Below, piece after piece: positions 7,826 to 16,569 of a stretch of DNA of 64,000 nt. Source of the stretch: Stigmatella aurantiaca (GTDB lineage Bacteria > Myxococcota > Myxococcia > Myxococcales > Myxococcaceae); contig NZ_FOAP01000030.1 of the NCBI RefSeq assembly GCF_900109545.1, forward strand, positions 37,817 through 101,816, read 5' to 3'. The position numbers and the translations under genes are program-made. The first letter of the stretch is position 1. The number at the start of each line of letters is the position of its first letter. The notes under the pieces are model-generated. The model saw only the letters and a list, made by a program, of their open reading frames with translations, did not search any database and was not told where the DNA came from.

Positions 7826-8947
7826 ATGAAGGGTTTGTTCGGGGCATGCGCCACGTTATTCGCAGCGGGTTTTCTGCTTCCCTCGCTTGCAGAAGCCCAG
7901 CCGATCCTCCAGCAGCGCTGCAACGCGGACAGCCTGGATTCCGCTCAAGCCGAGCGGCGCCTGACCTGGGCCCGCCGCTGCGGCTTGCTGACCCACGTGG
8001 GAAGCACCGGGAACTGGTTCGACACCTATACGCCGTCGGCGAACAACGCGGGCACCTTGAAGGACTACCTCGAGGACGACATCACCTACAACGGGGCGGG
8101 CCAGAACACCTATACCGGCCAGAATGACATCTTCGAGATCAACTCCTCGTTCGTCTCCAAGCTCTACCAGAGCGGCCCCACGTCTCAGTTCACGGATGGC
8201 GATGGGTTCTTCCGCTGGGAGCGCCCCCTGGCCCGCAAGAAGGCGCGCCCGCTCTACCCGACCTTCGGCAACCAGGGTGACATCTACAGCCCCAGCAACC
8301 AGCAGCTGTTCCCCCACCCCAGCCAGGTGGTCGACGGCAGCCCGCTCAACTGCAATTTCTATCTCAACCAGGCCGGTACGATTCCGGCGACGGGCCAGAG
8401 CTTCTTCGTCAACGGCTACTGCGAGGCGTCGTGCTACACGCCCGACCAGAAGGTCCGCTTCCCCGAGGGGGATGTCACCATCCTCGAGGCCGTTACCAGC
8501 ATGAAGAAGGACGTCGTGACGCTGACGCCGGACTCCAGCCTCGACGCCATCAAGCTGCAGACGAACAAGACCTACAGCTACACCGCGGAGTTCCGTGACA
8601 CGGCGCACCCGATCGTGCAGCTGGAGATGGCCTCGGGTGGAAAGCTGACCGTGACGACGGAGCACCCCCTCATCAACAGCGAGGGCCGTCTGGTGGCCGC
8701 CCAGACCCTCAAGGTGGGCGATGAGCTGGTCAAGGTGGACGGCTCGTTCGATCAGATCGTGAGGGCCGAGCACAAGACGCACTTCGGCAAGGTGTACAAC
8801 CTGCGGCCGGACACCGACGAGCGCCTCTCCAACATCCTGGTGGCGGAGGGCTACCTCGTGGGCTCGTCGCTCTTCCAGAATGACGAGGTCGGCTACGTCA
8901 ACCGCATCATCCTCCACCGGCAGGTGCCGGCGTCGCTGATTCCTTGA
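7826..8947 (+). CDS. Secreted Hint-domain protein (copy 2)
   Basis: A 373-residue paralogue of the protein at 2697, preceded by AAGGAG. Residues 1-24 are a signal peptide (ending LAEA). The N-terminal domain keeps PILQQRC, ARPLYPTFG and the junction FFVNGYCEASC seen in copy 1. The Hint domain starts at Cys203 (CYTPDQKVRF), with TTEHPLIN placing His280 in the TxxH block, then LKVGDELV and NILVAEGYLVG. The tail FQNDEVGYVNRIIL matches copy 1, and again there is no terminal His-Asn. The likely chemistry is N-to-S acyl shift at Cys203 freeing an N-terminal fragment, by analogy with other Hint domains. Confidence 0.85.
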   Translation: MKGLFGACATLFAAGFLLPSLAEAQPILQQRCNADSLDSAQAERRLTWARRCGLLTHVGSTGNWFDTYTPSANNAGTLKDYLEDDITYNGAGQNTYTGQNDIFEINSSFVSKLYQSGPTSQFTDGDGFFRWERPLARKKARPLYPTFGNQGDIYSPSNQQLFPHPSQVVDGSPLNCNFYLNQAGTIPATGQSFFVNGYCEASCYTPDQKVRFPEGDVTILEAVTSMKKDVVTLTPDSSLDAIKLQTNKTYSYTAEFRDTAHPIVQLEMASGGKLTVTTEHPLINSEGRLVAAQTLKVGDELVKVDGSFDQIVRAEHKTHFGKVYNLRPDTDERLSNILVAEGYLVGSSLFQNDEVGYVNRIILHRQVPASLIP

Positions 8948-8968
8948 GCGGCAGGTAAGTCCCAGGCC

Positions 8969-9000
8969 CGGGCCGGCAGCGTCCCTGCGTTGCCGGCCCG
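8969..9000 (+). terminator. GC-rich hairpin after Hint copy 2
   Basis: CGGGCCGGCA (8969-8978) pairs with TGCCGGCCCG (8991-9000) as a perfect 10-bp stem with a 12-base loop. It sits 20 bases after the Hint stop and before proC. There is no T-run, so it may act as an RNA 3' end rather than a strong terminator. Confidence 0.5.
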
Positions 9001-9079
9001 CGGCGGCCCCTGCCAAGAAGGCCACCGGAGCGGCCATTTTGCATTACGCTCCCGGCTCCACCCGGAGCCCCCTTCTTCT

Positions 9080-9913
9080 ATGCTCGAACGCACCATCGCC
9101 TTCCTCGGAGCCGGCAACATGGCCGAGGCCCTCATCAAGGGCCTCCTGCGCTCCGGCACCGCCCGTCCCGATGCCGTCCTCGCCACGGGCCGCCGCACCG
9201 ATCGGCTCCAGGTGCTCCAGAGCACCTATGGCGTGCGCACCCTGACGGACAACGTGGCCGCCGCGCGCGAGGCGGACATCATCGTCCTCTCCGTCAAGCC
9301 TCAGGCCATGGACAAGCTGCTCGTCCAGGTCGCCCCCGTGCTGGACCACAGCAAGCTCATCATCTCCGTGGCCGCCGGCGTTCCCATCGCCGCGCTGGAG
9401 CGTCGCCTGGGCGCCGGGGCCCGCATCATCCGCACCATGCCCAACACCCCCTCCCTGGTGGGCGCGGGCGCCTGCGCCCTGTCCCGCGGTGAGCACGCCA
9501 GCGACGAGGATCTCGCCGTGGCCAGCCGCATCTTCCAGGCCGTGGGCATCACCACCGTGGTGGACGAGAACCTCCTGGACGCCGTGACGGGCCTGTCGGG
9601 CAGTGGCCCCGCCTACATCTTCCTCGTCATCGAGGCCCTCTCGGATGCCGGGGTGAAGGTGGGCCTGCCCCGCTACACCGCCCTCAAGCTCGCCGCGCAG
9701 ACGGTGCTCGGCAGCGCCCAGCTCCTCATCGAGACCAACGCCCACCCCGGCCAGCTCAAGGACCAGGTGACGAGCCCCGGGGGCACCGCGATCGCTGGCT
9801 TGCATACCCTGGAAGCAGGCGGGCTTCGTACCACCCTCATCAACGCCGTGGAGGCCGCCACCCGCCGCGCCAAGGAGCTGGGCGAGCAGTTCCTGGAGAA
9901 GTCCGGGGGCTGA
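9080..9913 (+). CDS. proC: Pyrroline-5-carboxylate reductase
   Basis: A 277-residue cytosolic enzyme, the usual family length, that reduces pyrroline-5-carboxylate to proline with NAD(P)H. The N-terminal Rossmann motif is FLGAGNMAEAL. Further family features are SVKPQAMDKLL, RTMPNTPSLVGAGA and the C-terminal signature SGSGPAYIFLVIEAL through TSPGGTAIAGLHTLE. The ATG at 9080 places the nucleotide-binding motif at its normal position; the open frame extends upstream without family sequence. It is followed 16 bases later by divIVA. Confidence 0.96.
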   Translation: MLERTIAFLGAGNMAEALIKGLLRSGTARPDAVLATGRRTDRLQVLQSTYGVRTLTDNVAAAREADIIVLSVKPQAMDKLLVQVAPVLDHSKLIISVAAGVPIAALERRLGAGARIIRTMPNTPSLVGAGACALSRGEHASDEDLAVASRIFQAVGITTVVDENLLDAVTGLSGSGPAYIFLVIEALSDAGVKVGLPRYTALKLAAQTVLGSAQLLIETNAHPGQLKDQVTSPGGTAIAGLHTLEAGGLRTTLINAVEAATRRAKELGEQFLEKSGG

Positions 9914-9929
9914 CCTATAATCGGTGCCC

Positions 9930-10457
9930 ATGAAGATCACCCCGCTCGACATCCGGCAGAAGCGGTTCGACACCGCCATCCGTGGCTTCTCCCGCCGGGA
10001 GGTGGAAGCCTACCTGGAGCTGCTCGCCGGTGAGTTCGAGGAGGTGGTGAAGGAGAACATCTCCCTCAAGGAGGAGCTGCGCCGGGCCCAGCTGCGCATC
10101 GAGCAGTACCAGGAGCGCGAGCGCACCCTCCAGGAGACCATGGTCACCGCCCAGCGCATCAGCGAGGACCTGAAGTCCGCCGCCAAGAAGGAGGCGGAGA
10201 TCATCATCGCGGACGCCGAGCACCAGGCGGAGAAGATCGTCCACGGCGCCCACCAGAAGCTCGTGCAGGTGGTGGAGGACATCAACGAGCTCAAGCGCCA
10301 GCGCACCCAGTTCGAGTCCCAGGTGCGCTCGGTGGTGGAGGCGCACCGCAAGCTGCTGGAGACCTTCAGCGCCCCCAGCTTCGCCGACCGCGACTACGCG
10401 CGCGTCGAGGACAACGTGGCCTACCTCTCCCAGAAGAAGGCCAACCACGGCGAGTAG
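9930..10457 (+). CDS. divIVA: DivIVA-family coiled-coil protein
   Basis: The 175-residue product begins with the DivIVA N-terminal motif (MKITPLDIRQKRF, then GFSRREVEAYLELL), which binds curved membrane in the family. A long coiled coil follows (residues about 30-145, rich in Glu, Lys, Gln and Leu). A GTG at 9924 is in frame but the family motif starts at the ATG. The gene lies between proC and the UPF0235 gene, an arrangement resembling the yggS-proC-yggT-divIVA-type clusters seen in other bacteria. It probably recruits proteins to poles or division sites. Confidence 0.9.
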   Translation: MKITPLDIRQKRFDTAIRGFSRREVEAYLELLAGEFEEVVKENISLKEELRRAQLRIEQYQERERTLQETMVTAQRISEDLKSAAKKEAEIIIADAEHQAEKIVHGAHQKLVQVVEDINELKRQRTQFESQVRSVVEAHRKLLETFSAPSFADRDYARVEDNVAYLSQKKANHGE

Positions 10458-10461
10458 GCCC

Positions 10462-10758
10462 GTGCCCGCCTGGCTCAAAGTGCTACCGGACGGCGTGGAG
10501 CTGGCCCTGCTCATCCAGCCCCGCGCCTCACGCACCCGCGTGGTGGGCGAGCACGATGGGCTGCTGAAGCTCCAGCTCGCCGCCCCTCCCGTGGATGGCG
10601 AGGCCAACGCCGCCCTGGTGGAGTTCCTCGCCAAGCGCCTGGGCATCCCCCGCCGCCAGGTGACGCTCGTGGCCGGTGACGCGGCGCGGCGCAAGCGGGT
10701 GTTTCTGCAGGGAGTTAATGCGGCCCAGGCCGAGGCTGTTATGTCTCAGGCCTCGTGA
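10462..10758 (+). CDS. UPF0235 (DUF167, YggU-like) protein
   Basis: A 98-residue protein starting at GTG, four bases after the divIVA stop. It contains the family core IQPRASRTRVVGEHDGLLKL, APPVDGEANAALVEFLAKRLG and VTLVAGDAARRKRVFL. The function of the family is not established; it often sits near divIVA and yggT. It overlaps the next gene by four bases (GTGA), which implies coupling. Confidence 0.9.
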   Translation: MPAWLKVLPDGVELALLIQPRASRTRVVGEHDGLLKLQLAAPPVDGEANAALVEFLAKRLGIPRRQVTLVAGDAARRKRVFLQGVNAAQAEAVMSQAS

Positions 10759-11939
10759 GTCCGCGCATGCGCCTGCTCCTGCTCCTCCTGTCCCTGCTGC
10801 TCGTGGTCCCCCAGGCCTCCGCCCAGGAGGGCGGCGTGAGCGCGCACGGCGTGGCGGAGCCCGCGCTCGTTCCCACCTCCCGGCCGGCGCTCGTAGCCGG
10901 GGAGGTGGCCACCCCGCGCTTCCGCCTGCTCTACACCCTGGGCTCGGAAGGCACCGCCCGGGCCCTGGCGGAGAACATCGAATCGGTGCGCGACTCCTTC
11001 GTGACGGTGTTCGGCCGGGACTGGCCGGGCATCACCGAGGTCCGCATCGGCCTGGGCCGCGAGGAGTACGAGGCCCTGGCGCTGCCGGGAGGCGAGCCCC
11101 CGGGCTGGGCGGTGGCGCTGGCCTACCCCTCCCACGGCATCATCCTGCTGGAGGCCCGCAGCCTCAGCACCCCCGAGGGCCCGGTGACGCTGCGCCATGA
11201 GCTGGCCCACGTGGCCCTGGGACAGATTGGAGGCCGCTGGCCCCGCTGGTTCCAGGAGGGCATGGCCCAGCACCTCACCGGGGAGCGCATCGCCCTCACC
11301 CACTACGCGGCCATCTTCCGCGCCGTGGCCCAGCAGCGCGTCTTCGAGTTCGAGGATCTCGCGCAGGGCTGGCCCGACATGCGCTCGGATGTGGAGATCG
11401 CCTACGCCCAGAGCGCGGACTTCGTGGCCTACCTCGCCGCGACGCACGGGGCCCCCGCCATGGCCGAGCTGCTCAACGGGGTGGCGTCGGGAGAGCCCTT
11501 CGAGAAGGCCTTCGGCAAGGCCTTCCACTCCTCGCTCACGGTGGAGGAGAACGCCTGGCGCGGAGGACTCGCCACGCGCTTTGGCTGGCTGCCCCTCACC
11601 ACCAGCTCGCAGCTGGCCTGGATGGTGGCCCCCGCGCTGTGCGTGGTGGCCTACCTGCGCCGCCGCCAGCAGCAGGCCGCCCGCCTGGAGCTCATGTCCC
11701 AGGAAGAGGCCGCCGAGGACGCCGAGATGGAGCGCCTGGCCCGCGAGATGGCCCTGCAGGAGCCGGTTCCGTCCTCGGAAGCGTCCCTCATGGCCTGGCC
11801 CGCCCCCGCCACCGGCGAACCGCAGGAGCTGCAAGCGCCGCAAGAGCCGCAGGCGCTGCATGAACTGCAGGAGCGGCGCGAGCATCGGGACGAGGACGAG
11901 GCGCGGGACCCGCACCCGTCCAAGCCCACGCTGCACTGA
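10755..11939 (+). CDS. Secreted/membrane gluzincin metallopeptidase (peptidase MA-like)
   Basis: The 394-residue product starts at GTG 10755 in a GTGA overlap with the previous gene; an ATG at 10767 is an alternative. A signal peptide ends at ASAQ. The zinc site is HELAH in LRHELAHVALGQIGG, followed by WFQEGMAQHLTGE, which supplies the third ligand Glu as in peptidase MA-type gluzincins. Near residue 290 is a transmembrane helix (LAWMVAPALCVVAYL), then a Gln/Glu-rich charged tail of about 85 residues facing the cytoplasm. It is probably an inner-membrane protease with a periplasmic catalytic domain. Substrate unknown. Confidence 0.8.
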   Translation: MSPRMRLLLLLLSLLLVVPQASAQEGGVSAHGVAEPALVPTSRPALVAGEVATPRFRLLYTLGSEGTARALAENIESVRDSFVTVFGRDWPGITEVRIGLGREEYEALALPGGEPPGWAVALAYPSHGIILLEARSLSTPEGPVTLRHELAHVALGQIGGRWPRWFQEGMAQHLTGERIALTHYAAIFRAVAQQRVFEFEDLAQGWPDMRSDVEIAYAQSADFVAYLAATHGAPAMAELLNGVASGEPFEKAFGKAFHSSLTVEENAWRGGLATRFGWLPLTTSSQLAWMVAPALCVVAYLRRRQQQAARLELMSQEEAAEDAEMERLAREMALQEPVPSSEASLMAWPAPATGEPQELQAPQEPQALHELQERREHRDEDEARDPHPSKPTLH

Positions 11940-12198
11940 GCCAGGCCTCCTCCATGGCCGCCCCCTCCAGCGGCCGGCCGGCCCTGGGCGCGGCGTGGCG
12001 CCAGGAGCCGGTGGGCGCCCCGCGCCGCTGAAGCTCCTTTCCCTCCAGGGGCCCCCGGGACCGGAGAAATTACGGCCTGGGGGCTCCCTCCAGTCGGAGC
12101 CATCCGTCCAACGTGCTGATTTTCTTGGGGGTTGGGAGTTCGAAGCCGCTGGCAACGGACTTGCTTTGTCTGGGGACAGAACCCGGAGGACACCAGAC

Positions 12199-12714
12199 AT
12201 GACGGAGCGTGGAAAGCGGGCAGCAGGCGTGGCGCGGGTCTTCACCCAGCAGCCGGACCGTCTCGCCGCCGCTTGGAGGCGGGTGCGGTGCACGGGAAGC
12301 GCGCAGCACATGCCTCCCCAGGGATTGCTGGACGCGCTGGTGGAGCCCTTCATCCGCGAGGTGGGGGTGAGCCTGGCGGGCAACGAATCGAGCGCGTGGA
12401 GCCGCACCCGGGCGGTGCTCCGGCTGTCCCCGGAGCGGGGTGCGCGCAGCCTGTATGAGGAGTTCGCCGTCCTGCGCCGCTGCATGGTGGACGCGGTGGA
12501 AGTGCTGGGCGGCGGGGACGCGGAGCGCGCGGTGGTGAACCGCGCCGTGGACGAGGCCGTGGATTCCTCGGTGGCGCTGCTGCAGCGGCTCATCGACACG
12601 TCGGCCGACGGCCCGCGCGTGCCCTTTGGAGGTTTGGTGGTGGAGTGGTTCGAGCGCCCGTCCGAGGCCCGGGTTCAGCCGGCCTCGAGCGGCGAGCGCG
12701 CGGCGCTTCATTAA
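12199..12714 (+). CDS. Hypothetical helical protein, possible RsbRD-like sensor domain
   Basis: This 171-residue protein starts at ATG 12199, nine bases after a strong GGAGG. It is helical and soluble, with no signal peptide. The stretch LRRCMVDAVEVLG, AVVNRAVDEAVDSSVALLQ resembles the N-terminal helical domain of RsbRD and related histidine kinases, but no kinase or STAS part follows, so this assignment is weak. The preceding 259 bases show no clear gene; the next + strand terminator is about 230 bases downstream. Confidence 0.6.
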   Translation: MTERGKRAAGVARVFTQQPDRLAAAWRRVRCTGSAQHMPPQGLLDALVEPFIREVGVSLAGNESSAWSRTRAVLRLSPERGARSLYEEFAVLRRCMVDAVEVLGGGDAERAVVNRAVDEAVDSSVALLQRLIDTSADGPRVPFGGLVVEWFERPSEARVQPASSGERAALH

Positions 12715-12944
12715 AGGAATGCCGACCCGTCCGGCTTGACACTCCCGCGAGGGAGCGTCCGAGGGCCGGCGGTTGATGGGGGCGTGCCGCGGGGCAAGGG
12801 GGCTCCAGTGGCGCGAAACGGGGGGCGTGCTCCCGGCATGGGGGCTGGTGAGCGCGCGTAGGAAGGCCGCGCGGGACGTGGGGATGGGGATCCCCGCGCC
12901 TCGTCGGCCGGACGGGTCGGCTTTGTTTCTGCAGGGAGGGTGCG

Positions 12945-12987
12945 GGAGGGAGTGTCCTCGGGGGTGGACACTCCCTCCTGTTTTTTT
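12945..12987 (+). terminator. Intrinsic terminator, + strand, overlapping polA stop
   Basis: A perfect 13-bp stem (GGAGGGAGTGTCC at 12945-12957, GGACACTCCCTCC at 12966-12978) with an 8-base loop, then TG and seven T. The T-run overlaps the polA stop codon on the other strand (12986-12988). It ends transcription coming from the 12199 gene, not from polA. Confidence 0.9.
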
Positions 12988-15685
12988 AGTGGGCGTCCGC
13001 CCACGTCTTGCCCGCCCCCACCTCCACCTTGAGGGGCACCTTGAGGGTGGCCACCGAGGACATGCACTGGCGCGCCAGCTCCTTCACCCGGTCCACCTCG
13101 GCCTCCGGGGCCTCGAAGAGCAGTTCGTCGTGCACCTGGAGCAGCATCACCGTGGACAGCCGCTCCTTCGCGAGCGCCGTGTCCACCGCCAGCATGGCCT
13201 TCTTGATGAGGTCCGCCGCGGTGCCCTGGATGGGCATGTTGATGGCGGCCCGCTCGGCGGCCTGGGCCACGGCCCGGTTCTTCGAGTTCAGGTCCGCCAT
13301 CAGCCGCCGGCGGCCGAACATCGTCTCCACGTAGCCCGTCTTGCGTGCCCGCTCGACCGTCTCCTCCAGGTAGCGGCGGATGCCAGCGTAGCGGGTGAAG
13401 TAGCGCTCGATGATGTCCCGCGCCTCCTCCACGGAGATGCTCAGGCGGGTGGACAAGCCGTGCGGTGACAGGCCGTAGGCGATGCCGAAGTTGACCGTCT
13501 TGGCCACCCGGCGCTGGTCCCGGTCCACCTGGTCCGGCGGCACGCCGAAGATCTCCGCCGCCGTGCGGCTGTGGATGTCCTCGTCATGCTGGAAGGCCTC
13601 CAGGAGGACGGGATCCTCGGCGATGTGCGCCAGCAGCCGCAGCTCCACCTGGCTGTAGTCCGCGGAGACGAGCTGGTGGCCGGGCTCGGCCACGAAGGCG
13701 CGGCGGATCTCCCGTCCCAGCTCCGTGCGCACGGGGATGTTCTGGAGGTTCGGATCCGACGAGGACAGGCGCCCGGTGGCGGTGGCCGCCTGGTGGTAGG
13801 TGGTGTGAATGCGCCCATCCGGGGCCACCAGCCCCGGCAGCGTGTCCAGGTAGGTGCTCTTGAGCTTGGACAGGGAGCGGTACTCGAGGATGGCGCCCGG
13901 CAGGGGGTGCTGCTCGGCGAGCTTCTCCAGCACCTCCTGGTCCGTGGAGGGGCCCGTCTTGCCCTTCTTGAGGATGGGCAGCTTGAGCTTGTCGTAGAGC
14001 ACCTGCGCGAGCTGGGGGTTGGAGCCCACGTTGAACTCCTGCCCCGCGAGCCCGTGGATGTTCTTGAGCTTCGTCTCGCACTCGGCATCCACCTGGGTGG
14101 ACAGGGTCTTGAACACGGCCGTGTCCAGCTTCACCCCGCGCTGCTCCATGCGCGCCAGGATGGGCAGCAGCGGCAGCTCCAGATCCCTCGCCAGCGCCGC
14201 CAGCCCGATGGCCTCCAGCTCCTCCCAGAGCCGGGGGGCCAGCCGCCGGGCCGCGTCCGCGCGGGCGCCATAGGCCGCGGCCACCTCCTCCGCGCCGTGC
14301 TCCGCCAGGGGCCTGCCCTTCTTCCCCTCGGCCGAGGGCGGCAGCGCGGGCAGCTCCAGGCCCAGCCGCTCGCGGCTCAAGTCCCCCAAGGCGTGCTCGC
14401 GGCGCGAGGGGTTGAGCAGGTAGCTCAAGAGCTCCACGTCGTCATGGGCCCCCTGGAGCGTCAGCTTCAGGCTGCCGAGGAGCAGCGAGAGCACCTTGAG
14501 ATCATGCCCGCCCTTCTTCACCGAGGGGTCGGCGAGCAGTCCGCCCATGACGTGGACGAAGCGCGCCTCCGGCACCTGCGCCGAGCCGAGCACGTCATGG
14601 CGAAGGGGCACATAGCCGGTGCGCCCATCCGCCAGGGCCAACCCCAGCCCCACCAGGGGTGCGGAGACGGGCGGCCCCGCGTAGGCGGGCACGAGGAAGA
14701 GGCTGCCTGCCTCGCGGGCCGCGTCCGCCCAGGTCTTCAGCTCCGCCTCGGTGGTGACCACCTGCACGGGGGCCATGGGGGCCGCAGGCTCGGTGGGCTT
14801 CGGCGTGGAGGAGTCCGCGGGCAGGTCATTCACGAGCCGGAAGAACTCCAGCTCCGTGAAGAGCTGCCGGGCGCGCGCATTGTCGATGGGGCGGCGGGCC
14901 AGCTCGGGGATGGTGACCTTCAGGTCCAGGTTCGTGTTGAACGTCACCAGCTGCCGGGCGCGGAGCAGGCTCTCGCGGTGGGAGGCGATCGCCTCGCGGA
15001 TCTTCGGCTTCTTCACCTCGTCCAGCCGGGCGAGCATCGTGTCCACATCGCCGAACTGCTGGAGCAGGGCCGCCGCCGTCTTGTCGCCGATGCCGGGGAC
15101 CTTGGGCACGTTGTCCACCGCGTCGCCAATGAGCGACAGGTAGTCGCGCATCTGCCGGGGCTCGATGCCCAGCCGCTCCTTCACCTCGGCGGGCCCGGTG
15201 TGGACGTCCTTCATCGGATCGAAGAGGCGCACGTCCTCGTCGACGATCTGGATGAAGTCCTTGTCCCCCGTCACCACCTGGACGCAGAAGCCCTCGGCCT
15301 TGGCGCGCGCGGCCAGCGTGCCGATGACGTCGTCCGCCTCCCAGCCCGGCACCTCGAGGATGGGCAGGTTGAGCGCCTCCGCCACCTTGCGGATGAGCGC
15401 GAACTGGGGAACCAGGTCCTCGGGAGGCCCTTCGCGGTGGGCCTTGTAGTTGGGATCGATCTTCTGCCGCTCGGCGCGGCTGTCCTTGTCGAAGGCGAGC
15501 GCGAGGTGGGTGGGCTCCAGGTCCTTCAGCGCCTTGAGCACCATGCGCGTGAAGCCCAGCACGGCGTTGGTGGGCACCCCCTTGCTCGTGGAGAGCGGGG
15601 GCACCGCGTGGTAGGCGCGGAAGATGAAGCTGGAGGCGTCGATCAGCGTCAGGACGGGGGCGGAGCGCGTAGGGCTCGAAACCAT
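12986..15685 (-). CDS. polA: DNA polymerase I
   Basis: An 899-residue enzyme that fills gaps and removes RNA primers during replication and repair. Residues about 10-290 are the 5'-3' exonuclease (PGWEADDVIGTLA, GDKDFIQIV, LIGDAVDNVPKVPGIGDKTA). Residues about 500-899 are the polymerase: DYSQVELRLLAHIAEDP (motif A), RRVAKTVNFGIAYG (motif B) and VHDELLFEAP (motif C). The middle 3'-5' exonuclease lobe is present in size but the DxE motif is replaced near residue 328 by SLFLVPAY, and the later YxxxD motif reads YGARA, so proofreading is probably lost. No terminator is seen in its own direction. Confidence 0.97.
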   Translation of the reverse strand: MVSSPTRSAPVLTLIDASSFIFRAYHAVPPLSTSKGVPTNAVLGFTRMVLKALKDLEPTHLALAFDKDSRAERQKIDPNYKAHREGPPEDLVPQFALIRKVAEALNLPILEVPGWEADDVIGTLAARAKAEGFCVQVVTGDKDFIQIVDEDVRLFDPMKDVHTGPAEVKERLGIEPRQMRDYLSLIGDAVDNVPKVPGIGDKTAAALLQQFGDVDTMLARLDEVKKPKIREAIASHRESLLRARQLVTFNTNLDLKVTIPELARRPIDNARARQLFTELEFFRLVNDLPADSSTPKPTEPAAPMAPVQVVTTEAELKTWADAAREAGSLFLVPAYAGPPVSAPLVGLGLALADGRTGYVPLRHDVLGSAQVPEARFVHVMGGLLADPSVKKGGHDLKVLSLLLGSLKLTLQGAHDDVELLSYLLNPSRREHALGDLSRERLGLELPALPPSAEGKKGRPLAEHGAEEVAAAYGARADAARRLAPRLWEELEAIGLAALARDLELPLLPILARMEQRGVKLDTAVFKTLSTQVDAECETKLKNIHGLAGQEFNVGSNPQLAQVLYDKLKLPILKKGKTGPSTDQEVLEKLAEQHPLPGAILEYRSLSKLKSTYLDTLPGLVAPDGRIHTTYHQAATATGRLSSSDPNLQNIPVRTELGREIRRAFVAEPGHQLVSADYSQVELRLLAHIAEDPVLLEAFQHDEDIHSRTAAEIFGVPPDQVDRDQRRVAKTVNFGIAYGLSPHGLSTRLSISVEEARDIIERYFTRYAGIRRYLEETVERARKTGYVETMFGRRRLMADLNSKNRAVAQAAERAAINMPIQGTAADLIKKAMLAVDTALAKERLSTVMLLQVHDELLFEAPEAEVDRVKELARQCMSSVATLKVPLKVEVGAGKTWADAH

Positions 15686-15770
15686 GCCCCGGCCTTAGCG
15701 CGGCTCTCCGGCGCTGTCCACGCGGCACATGGCCCGCGGTCCAACGCCCGTCACTCCCCTGCCCCGGAGC

Positions 15771-16415
15771 TCACTTCTTCGGCGCCTCGTCTCCCCAGAG
15801 TGCCTTCAGGTGAGCATCGCGGCCACAACCAACGCGGTAGGACTGGTAGCGCCCGGGATTTTTCCGTGCGTAGTCCTGGTGGTACTCCTCGGCCGGATAG
15901 AAGGCGGAGGCCGGGGCGATCTGGGTCACGATCGGCTGCTGGAAGCGCCCCGACGCCTCGATCCGCCGCTTGGACGCCTCGGCGAGCCGCTGCTGCTCCG
16001 CGTCCAGGAAGAAGATGGCGGTGCGGTACTCGGTGCCCCGGTCACAGAACTGGGCGTTGGCCGTAAACGGGTCCACGTTGTGCCAGAAGACCTCCAACAA
16101 CTGCGCGTAGCTCACCTGGGCCGGGTCGTAGACCACCTGCACGGACTCGGCATGGCCCGTGGTTCCGTCGGACACCAAGTCATAGGTGGGGTTCGCCACC
16201 GTTCCCCCCGAGTAGCCCGAGGTGGCGGACACCACGCCCGGCGTCTTGTCGAAGGCCAGTTCCATGGACCAGAAGCACCCTCCGGCGAAGAGGGCGGTGG
16301 CCCGGGCAGGCGGCTTCACCGCATCCTGGGAGGCAGGCGCGGACGCCAGGGCCCCCGCGCCTCCCCAGGTGACGAACAGCGCAAGCAGCATGAGGCGTGT
16401 GGAGCGAGACGGCAT
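15771..16415 (-). CDS. msrA: Exported peptide methionine sulfoxide reductase A
   Basis: The 214-residue protein has a signal peptide (to about residue 25, GALASA), so it is probably periplasmic. The catalytic motif GCFW carries Cys47, and the family strings SGYSGGTVANPTYDLVSDG, GHAESVQVVYDP and FWHNVDPFT follow. It reduces methionine-S-sulfoxide in oxidised proteins. The next Cys (CGRD) near the C terminus may be the resolving residue. It is transcribed away from the RsbQ-like gene, with a shared upstream region of about 150 bases. Confidence 0.94.
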   Translation of the reverse strand: MPSRSTRLMLLALFVTWGGAGALASAPASQDAVKPPARATALFAGGCFWSMELAFDKTPGVVSATSGYSGGTVANPTYDLVSDGTTGHAESVQVVYDPAQVSYAQLLEVFWHNVDPFTANAQFCDRGTEYRTAIFFLDAEQQRLAEASKRRIEASGRFQQPIVTQIAPASAFYPAEEYHQDYARKNPGRYQSYRVGCGRDAHLKALWGDEAPKK

Positions 16416-16569
16416 GACGGTTCTCCCTTTCCCCTCTCCTTACGCAGGGGCCCTCTGCCGCGTTACATACCGGGGGGACTGTCGCCCACGTGACAGGCAT
16501 TCAAGCGACGCGCTGGCCCCTGAAACTCCTGCTCCGTCATTCTTTCGCCAGTCTTTCAGGGGGGAAAAC

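Noticed and set aside
8990..9079. Upstream extension of proC
   Set aside because: It adds residues with no family similarity and runs through a hairpin region; ATG 9080 starts right at the Rossmann domain.
11940..12198. Possible small gene between the metallopeptidase and the 12199 gene
   Set aside because: No frame with a convincing start, ribosome site and protein-like composition was found in these 259 bases.
13571..16066. Large + strand open frame over polA and msrA
   Set aside because: It is antisense to two clearly recognised genes, has no motif and no ribosome site.
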